Assembly: GCA_029933565.1 (NCBI GenBank)
Contig: JAOZNY010000107.1
Location: forward strand, 1 to 10,064
Direction: 5' to 3'
DNA: 10,064 bases
DNA from: Bacteroidales bacterium
Lineage (GTDB): Bacteria; Bacteroidota; Bacteroidia; Bacteroidales; F082
Positions 1 through 7,480 of the stretch are shown piece by piece. The notes under the pieces were generated by a model. It was not told the origin of the DNA, made no database searches, and saw nothing but the letters and a program-made list of their open reading frames with translations. How positions within the stretch are numbered: position 1 is the first letter of the stretch; the number at the start of each line of letters is the position of its first letter. Both the position numbers and the translations under genes were made by a program.

Positions 1-7
1 TATAAAT

Positions 8-46
8 AAAAAAAAAGCGTAAAACCTTTAGTTATTACGCTTTTTT
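8..46. terminator. Bidirectional Rho-independent terminator
   Basis: A perfect 12-bp inverted repeat (11-22 against 35-46, AAAAAAGCGTAA and its complement) encloses a 12-base loop. On the minus strand the stem runs into nine T's (complement of 8-16), so it can end the sigma/anti-sigma transcript that stops about 90 bases upstream at 134. On the plus strand the right arm ends in six T's, so it could also end a gene entering from the left. The stem is mostly A-T with a GCGT core. Confidence 0.8.
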
Positions 47-133
47 GCTTGTTTATTCTGATCACTTGCTTGTTAGTTTTTCAGTAAACTCTGACCAGAA
101 TGTTGTTAATCGATAATTAAACCGCTGCTGATA

Positions 134-874
134 TTATTTTTCTATAGTATTCAATATTTTTTGTGCTTTAGGGGTGTAGGCACTATTTTCATCAATAATT
201 GCCTGTAATTCCGTTTCTGCCTTTATTAAATCATTGTTTGCAATATAGCAAAGGGCAAGATTAAATTTTGCCTGATCAATAAAGAGATTGTTATTATCAT
301 CTAATATTTCGTTAAACTTTTGTATGGCATTATCAAATTCGAGCAACTGCATATAGGTGAAACCTGCGTATAAATTTGAAGCCATATTGTCGTTGCTTTT
401 ATTAAACAACTCAAGTGCTTTAGTAAAATCTTTCTCGTTAAACGCAGTTATTCCGTTTTCTACCGTGTTGTTAACAGTTGATTTATCAGTTCTTACGGTA
501 AATAATTCACTATCTACATCAAAGTACTCATTATATAACGCTATGTTATTAGTGCTTGAGGTTTGAAAATAATTAAACATCATACCACCTGCTGTAAGAA
601 TCATAATTGTTACCGCTGCCGCTATAGCGTTTAGTTTCCATCTTTTAATAAATGTACTCTTATATGAAGTTTGTCTGTAAACTCTACTTAGAGTTCTTCT
701 TACCTTCATTTTTTGTTCATCTTTAATAGTTTCTCTTAGTTCTCTTTGGAATTTTAGTTCTTGAGCGAATGATTTATCTTTCTTAATGACATCTTCAACC
801 TCTTTACGATCGACATTATCTAGCCTGCCGTCAAGATATTTTTCAATGCGCTCTGTTTTGTTAGTAGTTATCAT
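134..874 (-). CDS. Membrane anti-sigma-like protein with C-terminal TPR repeats
   Basis: The 246-residue product probably holds the ECF sigma factor encoded just upstream at the inner membrane. Residues 8-50 (ERIEKYLDGRLDN followed by a charged helix) resemble the cytoplasmic start of Bacteroidota anti-sigma factors, but there is no His/Cys zinc-binding set. A basic stretch (about 57-80) precedes one transmembrane helix at about 82-104, giving a cytoplasmic N-terminus and periplasmic C-terminus. Residues about 137-235 form two to three TPR-like helix pairs (AFNEKDFTKALELFNKS, LYAGFTYMQLLEFDNAIQKFNE, KFNLALCYIANNDLIKAETELQ), a likely protein-binding sensor. The ATG overlaps the sigma gene's end by 14 bases, implying translational coupling. 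The anti-sigma role is inferred from position and topology; a TPR membrane protein of other function cannot be excluded. Confidence 0.75.
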   Translation of the reverse strand: MITTNKTERIEKYLDGRLDNVDRKEVEDVIKKDKSFAQELKFQRELRETIKDEQKMKVRRTLSRVYRQTSYKSTFIKRWKLNAIAAAVTIMILTAGGMMFNYFQTSSTNNIALYNEYFDVDSELFTVRTDKSTVNNTVENGITAFNEKDFTKALELFNKSNDNMASNLYAGFTYMQLLEFDNAIQKFNEILDDNNNLFIDQAKFNLALCYIANNDLIKAETELQAIIDENSAYTPKAQKILNTIEK

Positions 875-1454
875 TTTCTTTAAAGTTTTTATCTTGCTTT
901 ACTAATTTTGATAATCGTGATCTGCAAATGCTTCGTTTTTTATAGGCAAAACCCTCAGATTTATAATTAAAACTAAGTTGGATTTCTTTAAGACTTAATC
1001 CTTCTGCCATCATTCTTAACATCTTCTTGCACTCCTCACTCATTTTATCAAAATACTTTTGATAAATTCTTGATCTTGCTTCTATAAAACCTAATTCTTC
1101 AATTTCCAAAAAATGATCTCCCATTTCAGTTTTATCCAACTCGTAACTTAGGCTTTCAGTCTCAGTGTAAACTAATTTCTTAGAATTTCTGTTATGGTTT
1201 AGCCATCTGTTTCTGCATATTGCAAACAAATAAGTACTAAATCCATTTTTTATATCAAGCCCTTTATTTTTCCTCTGATCATATATTATCATTATGCCAT
1301 CCTGGAAAATATCACGAGTGTCTTCTTCATTACCTCCGTGGTTAAGAATATAATTACGCACCATTGCAAAGAACTTTTTATAGACATATTGTATAATAAA
1401 ACTATTATTGTTAATTATACCATCCAAAATTTGTTCAGTAGAAATATCTTTCAC
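861..1454 (-). CDS. ECF-type RNA polymerase sigma-70 family factor
   Basis: A 197-residue sigma factor with only the two domains typical of ECF (group 4) factors. Sigma region 2 spans about 15-90, including EEDTRDIFQDGIMIIYDQ (43-60, core RNA polymerase binding) and FSTYLFAICRNRWLNHNR (72-89, -10 melting). Region 4 spans about 132-186, with KMSEECKKMLRMMAEGLSLKEI and a helix-turn-helix through YKSEGFAYKKRSICRSRL that would read the -35 element. The linker is longer and more acidic than in many ECF factors. The start is GTG at 1454-1452: no ATG lies between it and the in-frame stop at 1490-1488, and the next ATG (residue 31) would remove the start of region 2. It overlaps the anti-sigma-like gene downstream, the usual ECF operon arrangement. 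Subfamily and signal are not determinable here. Confidence 0.92.
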   Translation of the reverse strand: MKDISTEQILDGIINNNSFIIQYVYKKFFAMVRNYILNHGGNEEDTRDIFQDGIMIIYDQRKNKGLDIKNGFSTYLFAICRNRWLNHNRNSKKLVYTETESLSYELDKTEMGDHFLEIEELGFIEARSRIYQKYFDKMSEECKKMLRMMAEGLSLKEIQLSFNYKSEGFAYKKRSICRSRLSKLVKQDKNFKENDNY

Positions 1455-1481
1455 TGTTCTATATATTAGTACCAGATTTTT

Positions 1482-1586
1482 GGTTTTTTATACCCCCCTC
1501 TTGCAAATTATTATTATTTGTTCTTCATCTATTAATTCAAGTTGCTTATGCTAAGGCAATTCGAAAATATGAGGTATAAAAAAACC
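1482..1586. repeat. Inverted pair of GGTATAAAAAACC motifs in divergent promoter region
   Basis: The minus strand carries GGTATAAAAAACC (complement of 1482-1494), 28 bases upstream of the sigma gene's GTG. The plus strand carries GGTATAAAAAAACC at 1573-1586, 82 bases upstream of the endonuclease-like gene. The copies differ by one A and point outward, each toward its own gene. A shared operator or an ECF promoter element is possible, but a chance match is not excluded in such A-rich DNA. Confidence 0.4.
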
Positions 1587-1601
1587 TGAATAATTGTTGT
1601 T

Positions 1602-1609
1602 TATTTTTG
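1602..1609 (+). promoter_or_regulatory. Candidate Bacteroidota -7 box
   Basis: TATTTTTG matches the Bacteroidota housekeeping -7 consensus TAnnTTTG and would start transcription about 50 bases before the ATG at 1668. No TTTG -33 element is visible at the expected spacing of about 20 bases, so support is weak. It would drive the endonuclease-like gene and the AsmA-like gene behind it. Confidence 0.28.
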
Positions 1610-1667
1610 AATTGCGAATATGGGAAAAAGTTGCGACACTTTACGAATTATTTAATATCTTTATTTT

Positions 1668-2672
1668 ATGAAACAATATTTACTTTTTGTATTTGCTATT
1701 TGGGTTATTACTAATAACGGTTTGCTGGCACAGAGTGATAAACCTAAAGATAAATTTAGATTTGTCTTTTATAATGTGGAAAATTATTTTGATGCATTAG
1801 TTGACTCTACTCTTTCTTATAACGACTTTTCACCTAATGGTGAAATGCATTGGACTAGCAAAAAGTTTTATGAAAAAGGGCGGAAGTTGTATCAAGTATT
1901 TCAGGCTTTATCAGGTTGGGATGGTTTTACGGTGGCAGGTGTTTGTGAAATTGAAAACGAGGCAGTGCTTAATAATTTGTTATACAATACTCCTTTAAAG
2001 AAAATGAATTATAAATATGTACATTATAATTCAAACGACAAAAGGGGTATTGACGTTGCCTTGATTTATGGCGAACAGTTTACACCTATTTATAGTGAGG
2101 CTTTTTCAATTTTTAATGAGCAGGAAGAGCAAATTGAAACAAGAGATATATTATATGTAAAAGGTTTGTTGGAAAATGATACAGTTCATGTTTTTATAAA
2201 TCACTGGACTTCCCGCTACAGAGGTTTGATGGAATCAAATGCACTGAGGATGCAGTTTTCTGAAATACTTAAATCAAAAACAGATTCTATATTGGGAATG
2301 TTTCCAAAGGCACATATAATTGCAATGGGCGATTTTAATGATCAGCAAGAAGACGCAAGCATTCAGAACTTAATTAAAGATGGTAGTTTAATAGGATTGT
2401 CGGCATCACCATTTCAAAATAATGTTTCAGGTACACTGAAGTATAAAGAAGAATGGTATATATTTGACCAGATTTTTGTCTCTAGGTCACTATTTGATGG
2501 CAATAGTTTAAGAGTTTCCAGTGAAGGCCTTTTAATATTTGATATGCCTTTTGTGTTAGAAGAAGACAATAAGTATTTGGGGTATAAGCCATTTAGAACT
2601 AATATTGGATACAAGTACAATGGAGGATACAGCGATCACTTGCCTGTATTTTTTGATTTAACTAGGAAATAA
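1668..2672 (+). CDS. Secreted endonuclease/exonuclease/phosphatase (EEP) family protein
   Basis: A 334-residue metal-dependent phosphodiesterase of the EEP (DNase I-like) fold. Residues 1-22 form a signal peptide ending LLAQ, so the product is exported, probably to the periplasm. Family motifs appear in order: FYNVENYFD (34-42, the metal-site Asn), CEIEN (93-97, the metal-binding Glu), RGIDVALIY (126-134), INHWTSR (177-183, catalytic-site His and Asn), MGDFND (220-225, Asp/Asn pair) and YSDHLPVFF (321-329, catalytic His). The active site therefore looks complete. Length and motifs fit the Bacteroidota branch (Exo_endo_phos_3 type). The substrate may be nucleic acid or another phosphodiester and cannot be told from sequence. 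The next gene starts 4 bases after the stop, so the two are very probably cotranscribed. Confidence 0.93.
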   Translation: MKQYLLFVFAIWVITNNGLLAQSDKPKDKFRFVFYNVENYFDALVDSTLSYNDFSPNGEMHWTSKKFYEKGRKLYQVFQALSGWDGFTVAGVCEIENEAVLNNLLYNTPLKKMNYKYVHYNSNDKRGIDVALIYGEQFTPIYSEAFSIFNEQEEQIETRDILYVKGLLENDTVHVFINHWTSRYRGLMESNALRMQFSEILKSKTDSILGMFPKAHIIAMGDFNDQQEDASIQNLIKDGSLIGLSASPFQNNVSGTLKYKEEWYIFDQIFVSRSLFDGNSLRVSSEGLLIFDMPFVLEEDNKYLGYKPFRTNIGYKYNGGYSDHLPVFFDLTRK

Positions 2673-2676
2673 TAAT

Positions 2677-5600
2677 TTGAAGAAAAGTATCAAAATATCA
2701 TTATGGATATTGCTGGTAATTATAATTATTGGTATTAGTAGTATTTGGGTTTATCGTTCTCAAATTATGAAAATGATATTAATTGACGCCATTTCTGAAA
2801 GGAGCGGTGGGGAAATGGTTCTTAGCCTGGCCGAAATTGATTATAATCCCTTTGAAAAATCATTAAAAGTCTTTAATCTGAACTTGACCGTTTTACCGGT
2901 AGATTTGATTAATGATAAAAAAACAAAATTAAGTCAACTTTCATTTGATAGTGTTACTGTTGCAGGCTTTAGTGTTTGGAAACTTTTAAAAGAAAGGAAA
3001 ATAAAAGCCAGAGAGATACATACTGCTAAACCTGAAATCATTTTTTCACATAATGAAGAACAAAAGAAAAGTAAATCATCAATTAGTAGTCATCTTCATT
3101 CACTTCATAAAAATAGAGCGGGTTTAAGTATTTTTCCAATTGAGATTAATTTACTCAAAGTAGAATATGGCAATGTGGTTTTTGAGGCCGACAGCACCAA
3201 AGAATATCTTGGCTCAGCCGACTTTATGGTTGAACTTCATGATTTCAACACCACTGTTGATAGTCTTGAATTTGATTCGCATTCATTTTTGTATGCACGG
3301 CGTTTAATAATTGATATTTCTGATTTTTTAAAACCACTAAAGAATGATAGAGAACTTAGTATTAAGAATATTAGATTTGATTCGAAGTACGATAAATTGG
3401 ATGTCTCTAGTTTTTATCTGAGTCGTGGTGTAGGAGGTGTAGTTGACAGTATTTATATTAATGATGTAGAAATTGATGGGCTTAGTATTAGTGAAATTAA
3501 GAGTGCAAATGATTTAAATATTCAATTGATAAAGGTTAATGGGGGATACCTAGGGCTGAAGCCTAACTTAAGTAAAAATAGTACTAAAAAGGAAAAAACA
3601 GCAGAAATATTAGAGCAGATATTTCCACTTATTAAGCAAATAGATATTGATACGGTGATGTTTGAAAACATTAATTGTGCTTTGCTAAGGAGTGATTTTA
3701 AAAAAAGCGCAATTGCAGAAGGAGTAGGGTTTCAGTTTGTAGGACTGTCCATCGATACAAGTATGTATTATAATAATATATTCCCGAGTTTTGATTTGTT
3801 TGAATTTGGAATTGAGTATTTTTCATTCGATAGCACACAAACCATCCAAACTCAAAATATTACTTATTCTTCAAGCAATTCGCAACTTAAAATATCAAAT
3901 ATTGCATTTGCTGATACCTTGGCTAACATTGAGTTTAAATCCAAAGAAGTATTGGTTGATGGACTTGATGTTAAAGGTATTCTTGATAAAAAGATAAATC
4001 ATCTAAAACTTACATTAACTCAGCCTGATGTAAATGTTAATCTGTCTTCAAAATATTTCAAGAAAAGCAGTAATAAAAAACAAAGTGGTTTTGCAGAACT
4101 GTTTAAACTTGAAAAGATAATTGTTAACCAGGCAGATATTACTTTGTTTAATAATGAGGGTCTTATGGCTATTATAAACAAGCTTAATGTTTCTACGGGT
4201 ATTTATGATAGAAAAATAGAAGGTGAAGATATTTCCAGGAAAAGTTTAACTGATTTAAGCTGGGATTCTGAAAAAATTGAATTCTCACTCGAAAAAAATA
4301 ATCTTTCATATAGTAGTGCGTCATCTTCTTGTAAAAACAATTATTTGAATTTGAAGAATGGAAAGTTGAAAATTGGTAAGGAGGGGAGTTCGGTAGAAAC
4401 AATTGACTTCAGTTTTCATGACCTGGGAATTTCTGATTTTGAAATATTATCACTAGTTGAGAATAACAGTTTTAACACTAAACAGATTGTTATAAAAAAG
4501 CCAATAATAGATGTTTCCTTAAGCGTTATCGACAGTTTGAATAAAAAGCAAAGCACTGATTCGTTATTTATCGCATTACCTTTTAATATAGAGGTCGACG
4601 AATTAGTACTCCGCGATGGTGATTTTGAAATCAGTGTTAATAAGCAAGGTCAGTTAACTTCATTTACCACCGGTTTTGAGTTGAATGTAGATAGAATTAT
4701 GTTTCCTAAATACATTAGTTTTAATGAAATACAGCAAATTGGCTTAAGCATTGAACTTGAAAGTTTAATGTTTGAAGAAAACAACATAAAAGCAAATATT
4801 GAAGATCTAACTTTCAGCACTTCCGATTCAAGCATAAACCTACATAATTTGGGTGTAGATATTGACAGTCTTACTGTAAAAAATATTAGTCTTTCAACTG
4901 ATAAATTCAGTATTGAAAATATTAGTTTATTGAAGTTGGATTATCTAAAAGCGATTAATTATCAAGAACTTGTATTTGACAAATTAATTATTTCTAAGCC
5001 CGAAATTGATTTGTCGGCCCACGAAACTGAAAATCCAAATAATAAAGAGAATAGCGATAAAACCAAAAGCAATGTGCTAAGCAAAACTTCTTTTAACGAA
5101 ATCGAATTGTCTGACCTTAGTTTAAACCTCAACCTTATCACAAATGGATTGGAGAAAGATATTAGTGTTGGAGATTTTGATATTGTGTGGAAACCTCAAA
5201 AAAGTAGTGACAACCTGCTCTCTGAACTTGATTTGAATATTAGTGATTTTGATTTGTTTAATCATGAAAACCAGTCTCGAATAAAATTAGGACATGTTTC
5301 TACCAGTCAACTAAACAATGATTTGGAGTTTAGTGAGTTGATTATTGATAAACCACTTACAGCGAATGCAAATGGAGTTTATGCCAGAGTTCCATCACTC
5401 AGTTTTAAAAATATTGTTCATAATAATCAAAAATCATACAAAATAGAAGTTGACGAACTAAGGAGTGATACATTATTTCTTGAATTCAACAATAGAGAAA
5501 GTGAGCATAAGCAATTGAGTTTTTCTGGTAGGGTAGAGGCTCTTGAAGAATATTCTGATATAATTAAGAGGTTCAACATAAAAAAAAGCATATTCAAAAA

Positions 5601-6783
5601 TGTTGATTTGAGAGTTAATAATATTTCCGACAGTACCCATAATGAGTATATTATTAACGAAATGGATATTTATGCCTCTGACGCTGGTTTTTCGTCAAGC
5701 GATAGTAGTATGCTTCATTTAAGTAATATTAAACTCGATATAAATAACAGAAAATTTATTACTGCCGATAGTTTGTATGAAATTTCAAGCGGAGATATTC
5801 TTTACGATTTTTCCAAGAGTTCAATAAGTGTCGATTCGTTTAAGTTAAAACCAAGGTTTGCAAGCGAGGAGTTTTTTAAAAAGGCTGTAAATCAAACTAC
5901 AATGCTTGATGTTACAGGTAATAAAATAGTGTTGGCGGGAATTGATTTCCAAAGAGTTATTTCAAAAAAGGAATTTCTGGTTTCTTCGGTTGATTTGGAT
6001 GGCTTCAATCTTATAGCCTATCGCGATAAAAAATATCCTTTTAAACATGGTACTGAAAAGCCTTTCCCATCTGAAGCAATTAGAGGTGTTAAATCTAATT
6101 TTTATATCGACACATTAAGGCTTAATAATTCCCATATACTTGTTGGTGAATACGTTGCTGGTTCTGTAATCCCGGGAGAGATATTTTTTACGGATGTTAA
6201 TATTATGGGCCGAGAATTATCGAATATGCCTAGTTTGATGACTTTTCCACCAATTATAAAAGTAGACTTCAATTCAAAGGTAATGGGAAATACCAATCTC
6301 ACGGCAAATATTGAGTTTCCGTTAAATACAAATGGGTTTAGTTTCAGTGGCAAAACCGAAGAAATAGATTTCAGGGATTTTAACTCAATGACCCAAAACC
6401 TTTTTGGTGTTTCAATTACAAAAGGCAAAGGTAATTTGGATATAATTGGTATAAATGCAGGCGACAGTATTGCCACCGGTAGTTTAATATTCCGTTACAA
6501 AAAATTAAGGGTAAGACTTTACGATAGAGAAAAAGCCCAGTTAAACAAAGGGATTGCAGCACCATTCTTTAGTTTTCTTGTTAACGATTTGCTAGTAAAA
6601 TCCAATAACCCGCATTTCCTTGGTAAAACACGAACAGGCCATGTTTACATTGAACCTAATAAAGAGAAAGTATTTATAAATTATATTTGGAAAGGCATTT
6701 TAAGCGGAATTATGTCGACAATGTGGCTTAATTCAAAAGAGCAGCGAAAAGAAAAGAAAAGGATGAACGAATTGGCTAAATGA
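2677..6783 (+). CDS. Giant AsmA-like single-pass envelope protein
   Basis: A 1368-residue protein with one N-terminal transmembrane helix (about 6-27, SLWILLVIIIIGISSIWVY) after a Lys-rich start, and a long periplasmic region of short alternating hydrophobic/polar beta strands. This architecture is that of AsmA/YhdP/TamB-type proteins (AsmA-like, DUF748-like), which form long beta-grooves proposed to carry lipid across the envelope. The C-terminal part (about 1220-1345) has the AsmA-like stretch with KGKGNLDIIGI, GSLIFRYKKLRVRLYDR and a conserved-looking end, FINYIWKGILSGIMSTMW, followed by a basic tail. Most of the interior is modular (separate repeat entry). The TTG start is chosen because it alone gives the signal/anchor helix; the next in-frame ATG (residue 31) would delete it. 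AGGAAA lies 7-13 bases upstream. Exact family and cargo are not recognised. Confidence 0.75.
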   Translation: MKKSIKISLWILLVIIIIGISSIWVYRSQIMKMILIDAISERSGGEMVLSLAEIDYNPFEKSLKVFNLNLTVLPVDLINDKKTKLSQLSFDSVTVAGFSVWKLLKERKIKAREIHTAKPEIIFSHNEEQKKSKSSISSHLHSLHKNRAGLSIFPIEINLLKVEYGNVVFEADSTKEYLGSADFMVELHDFNTTVDSLEFDSHSFLYARRLIIDISDFLKPLKNDRELSIKNIRFDSKYDKLDVSSFYLSRGVGGVVDSIYINDVEIDGLSISEIKSANDLNIQLIKVNGGYLGLKPNLSKNSTKKEKTAEILEQIFPLIKQIDIDTVMFENINCALLRSDFKKSAIAEGVGFQFVGLSIDTSMYYNNIFPSFDLFEFGIEYFSFDSTQTIQTQNITYSSSNSQLKISNIAFADTLANIEFKSKEVLVDGLDVKGILDKKINHLKLTLTQPDVNVNLSSKYFKKSSNKKQSGFAELFKLEKIIVNQADITLFNNEGLMAIINKLNVSTGIYDRKIEGEDISRKSLTDLSWDSEKIEFSLEKNNLSYSSASSSCKNNYLNLKNGKLKIGKEGSSVETIDFSFHDLGISDFEILSLVENNSFNTKQIVIKKPIIDVSLSVIDSLNKKQSTDSLFIALPFNIEVDELVLRDGDFEISVNKQGQLTSFTTGFELNVDRIMFPKYISFNEIQQIGLSIELESLMFEENNIKANIEDLTFSTSDSSINLHNLGVDIDSLTVKNISLSTDKFSIENISLLKLDYLKAINYQELVFDKLIISKPEIDLSAHETENPNNKENSDKTKSNVLSKTSFNEIELSDLSLNLNLITNGLEKDISVGDFDIVWKPQKSSDNLLSELDLNISDFDLFNHENQSRIKLGHVSTSQLNNDLEFSELIIDKPLTANANGVYARVPSLSFKNIVHNNQKSYKIEVDELRSDTLFLEFNNRESEHKQLSFSGRVEALEEYSDIIKRFNIKKSIFKNVDLRVNNISDSTHNEYIINEMDIYASDAGFSSSDSSMLHLSNIKLDINNRKFITADSLYEISSGDILYDFSKSSISVDSFKLKPRFASEEFFKKAVNQTTMLDVTGNKIVLAGIDFQRVISKKEFLVSSVDLDGFNLIAYRDKKYPFKHGTEKPFPSEAIRGVKSNFYIDTLRLNNSHILVGEYVAGSVIPGEIFFTDVNIMGRELSNMPSLMTFPPIIKVDFNSKVMGNTNLTANIEFPLNTNGFSFSGKTEEIDFRDFNSMTQNLFGVSITKGKGNLDIIGINAGDSIATGSLIFRYKKLRVRLYDREKAQLNKGIAAPFFSFLVNDLLVKSNNPHFLGKTRTGHVYIEPNKEKVFINYIWKGILSGIMSTMWLNSKEQRKEKKRMNELAK
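3019..6156 (+). repeat. About seven tandem ~165-residue protein modules within the AsmA-like gene
   Basis: Each unit shows a beta segment often containing KP-x-I (for example AKPEIIF, KKPIIDV, SKPEIDL), a polar Lys/Ser/Asn linker, then a strand pair of the form I-x-I/V-x-x-L/I-x-x-x-N/D-x-x-I/V-x-L. The strand pairs lie near residues 153-168, 320-336, 476-491, 636-652, 806-820, 965-980 and 1141-1156, so spacing is steady at about 155-175 residues. Many units also carry a later block with consecutive Ser/Asp then L-x-I/L-x-N-I/L (for example SSSNSQLKISNI, STSDSSINLHNL, SSSDSSMLHLSNI). Sequence identity between units is low, so this is old duplication or structural periodicity. Confidence 0.6.
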
Positions 6784-6842
6784 TTATGGTGTAGATAGTG
6801 TTTTGGAATTATTTGCAAAACTCCACAAATCCTCAACAATAA

Positions 6843-7433
6843 TTAGTTCATGTTTGGATCAATCGGATACTTAGTCCAGTATTTGTATTTTGGACCCATT
6901 TCTCCCAATAAACCTGCCCACATATTTTCAATAGGATAATCAAGAATGGAACTATTTGCTTTTTTGTGCACTATCCACGAATTACTTTTAAGTTCAGTTT
7001 CCAACTGATTTACACCCCAGCCGCTATAACCAATAAAAAATCTGATGTTTGATGGCGTAATCTGTTTGAGTAAGATCATTTCCTTTATTATTTCAATATC
7101 ACCACCCCAGTACAATCCGTCACCAATTTTCATGGAGTCTTCAATTTCTTCCCCAAGGGTGTGAATATAAAAAGTAGAATTTGTGTCAACAGGACCGCCA
7201 ATATAAATTTTTGAATCGAAGGGTGGGAGACCCTTTAAGACATCGTTAAATGGTGCTTGAATAGCCTTGTTCAATACCACTCCAAATGAGCCATCTTCAT
7301 TGTGCTCAGCCATTAAAACTACAGCCCTACCAAAATATTGATCCCCCATAAATGGCTCCGAAATAAGCAGCCTTCCCTTGTCAGGATTTAAATTATTGCT
7401 TCTTATCTGAACAAACCTGTCTATTTCCTTCAT
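6843..7433 (-). CDS. YqgE/AlgH family protein (UPF0301)
   Basis: A 196-residue cytoplasmic protein of the YqgE/AlgH family, close to the family's usual length of about 185-200. Characteristic blocks are GRLLISEPFMGDQYFGRAVVLMAEH-like sequence at 20-44, GSFGVVLNK (48-56), YIGGPVD (77-83), GDGLYWGGDIE (104-114) and RFFIGYSGWGVNQLE (131-145) followed by LKSNSW. The biochemical role is unknown; the family is named for a reported link to alginate regulation in Pseudomonas, which should not be carried over here. It has no signal peptide. It is convergent with the AsmA-like gene (59 bases apart) and divergent from the MurL gene (47 bases), so it appears to be a single-gene unit. Confidence 0.95.
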   Translation of the reverse strand: MKEIDRFVQIRSNNLNPDKGRLLISEPFMGDQYFGRAVVLMAEHNEDGSFGVVLNKAIQAPFNDVLKGLPPFDSKIYIGGPVDTNSTFYIHTLGEEIEDSMKIGDGLYWGGDIEIIKEMILLKQITPSNIRFFIGYSGWGVNQLETELKSNSWIVHKKANSSILDYPIENMWAGLLGEMGPKYKYWTKYPIDPNMN

Positions 7434-7455
7434 TTTTTAATTTATTTTTACAGCA

Positions 7456-7470
7456 TATTTTTCAAAAATA
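7456..7470. promoter_or_regulatory. Near-palindromic divergent -7 box candidate
   Basis: TATTTTTCAAAAATA is a palindrome apart from its centre base. Read on the minus strand it gives TATTTTTG (complement of 7463-7470), matching TAnnTTTG, about 30 bases before the YqgE gene's ATG. Read on the plus strand it gives TATTTTTC, one base off, and would leave a leader of only about 10 bases before the MurL TTG. No clear -33 element is seen on either side. It may be a shared promoter core or a chance A/T palindrome. Confidence 0.3.
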
Positions 7471-7480
7471 TTCAAATAAA

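Noticed and set aside
55..101. Imperfect inverted repeat (ATTCTGATCA against the complement of TGACCAGAAT) with a 27-base loop
   Set aside because: One mismatch in ten pairs, a long loop and no T-tract; the hairpin at 11-46 already explains termination.
1655..1663. Possible -7 box TATCTTTA with a TTG about 21 bases upstream, just before the ATG at 1668
   Set aside because: It mismatches TAnnTTTG and would place the transcription start at or past the start codon.
6102..6476. Open frame of 124 codons on the minus strand inside the AsmA-like gene
   Set aside because: It lies wholly antisense to a continuous coding frame with coherent AsmA-like sequence, has no recognisable motifs and no promoter or neighbour support.
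6800..6821. Possible terminator hairpin (GTTTTG/CAAAAC) between the convergent AsmA-like and YqgE genes
   Set aside because: The stem is only six pairs, mostly A-T, and neither strand has a following T-tract, so it is too weak to annotate.
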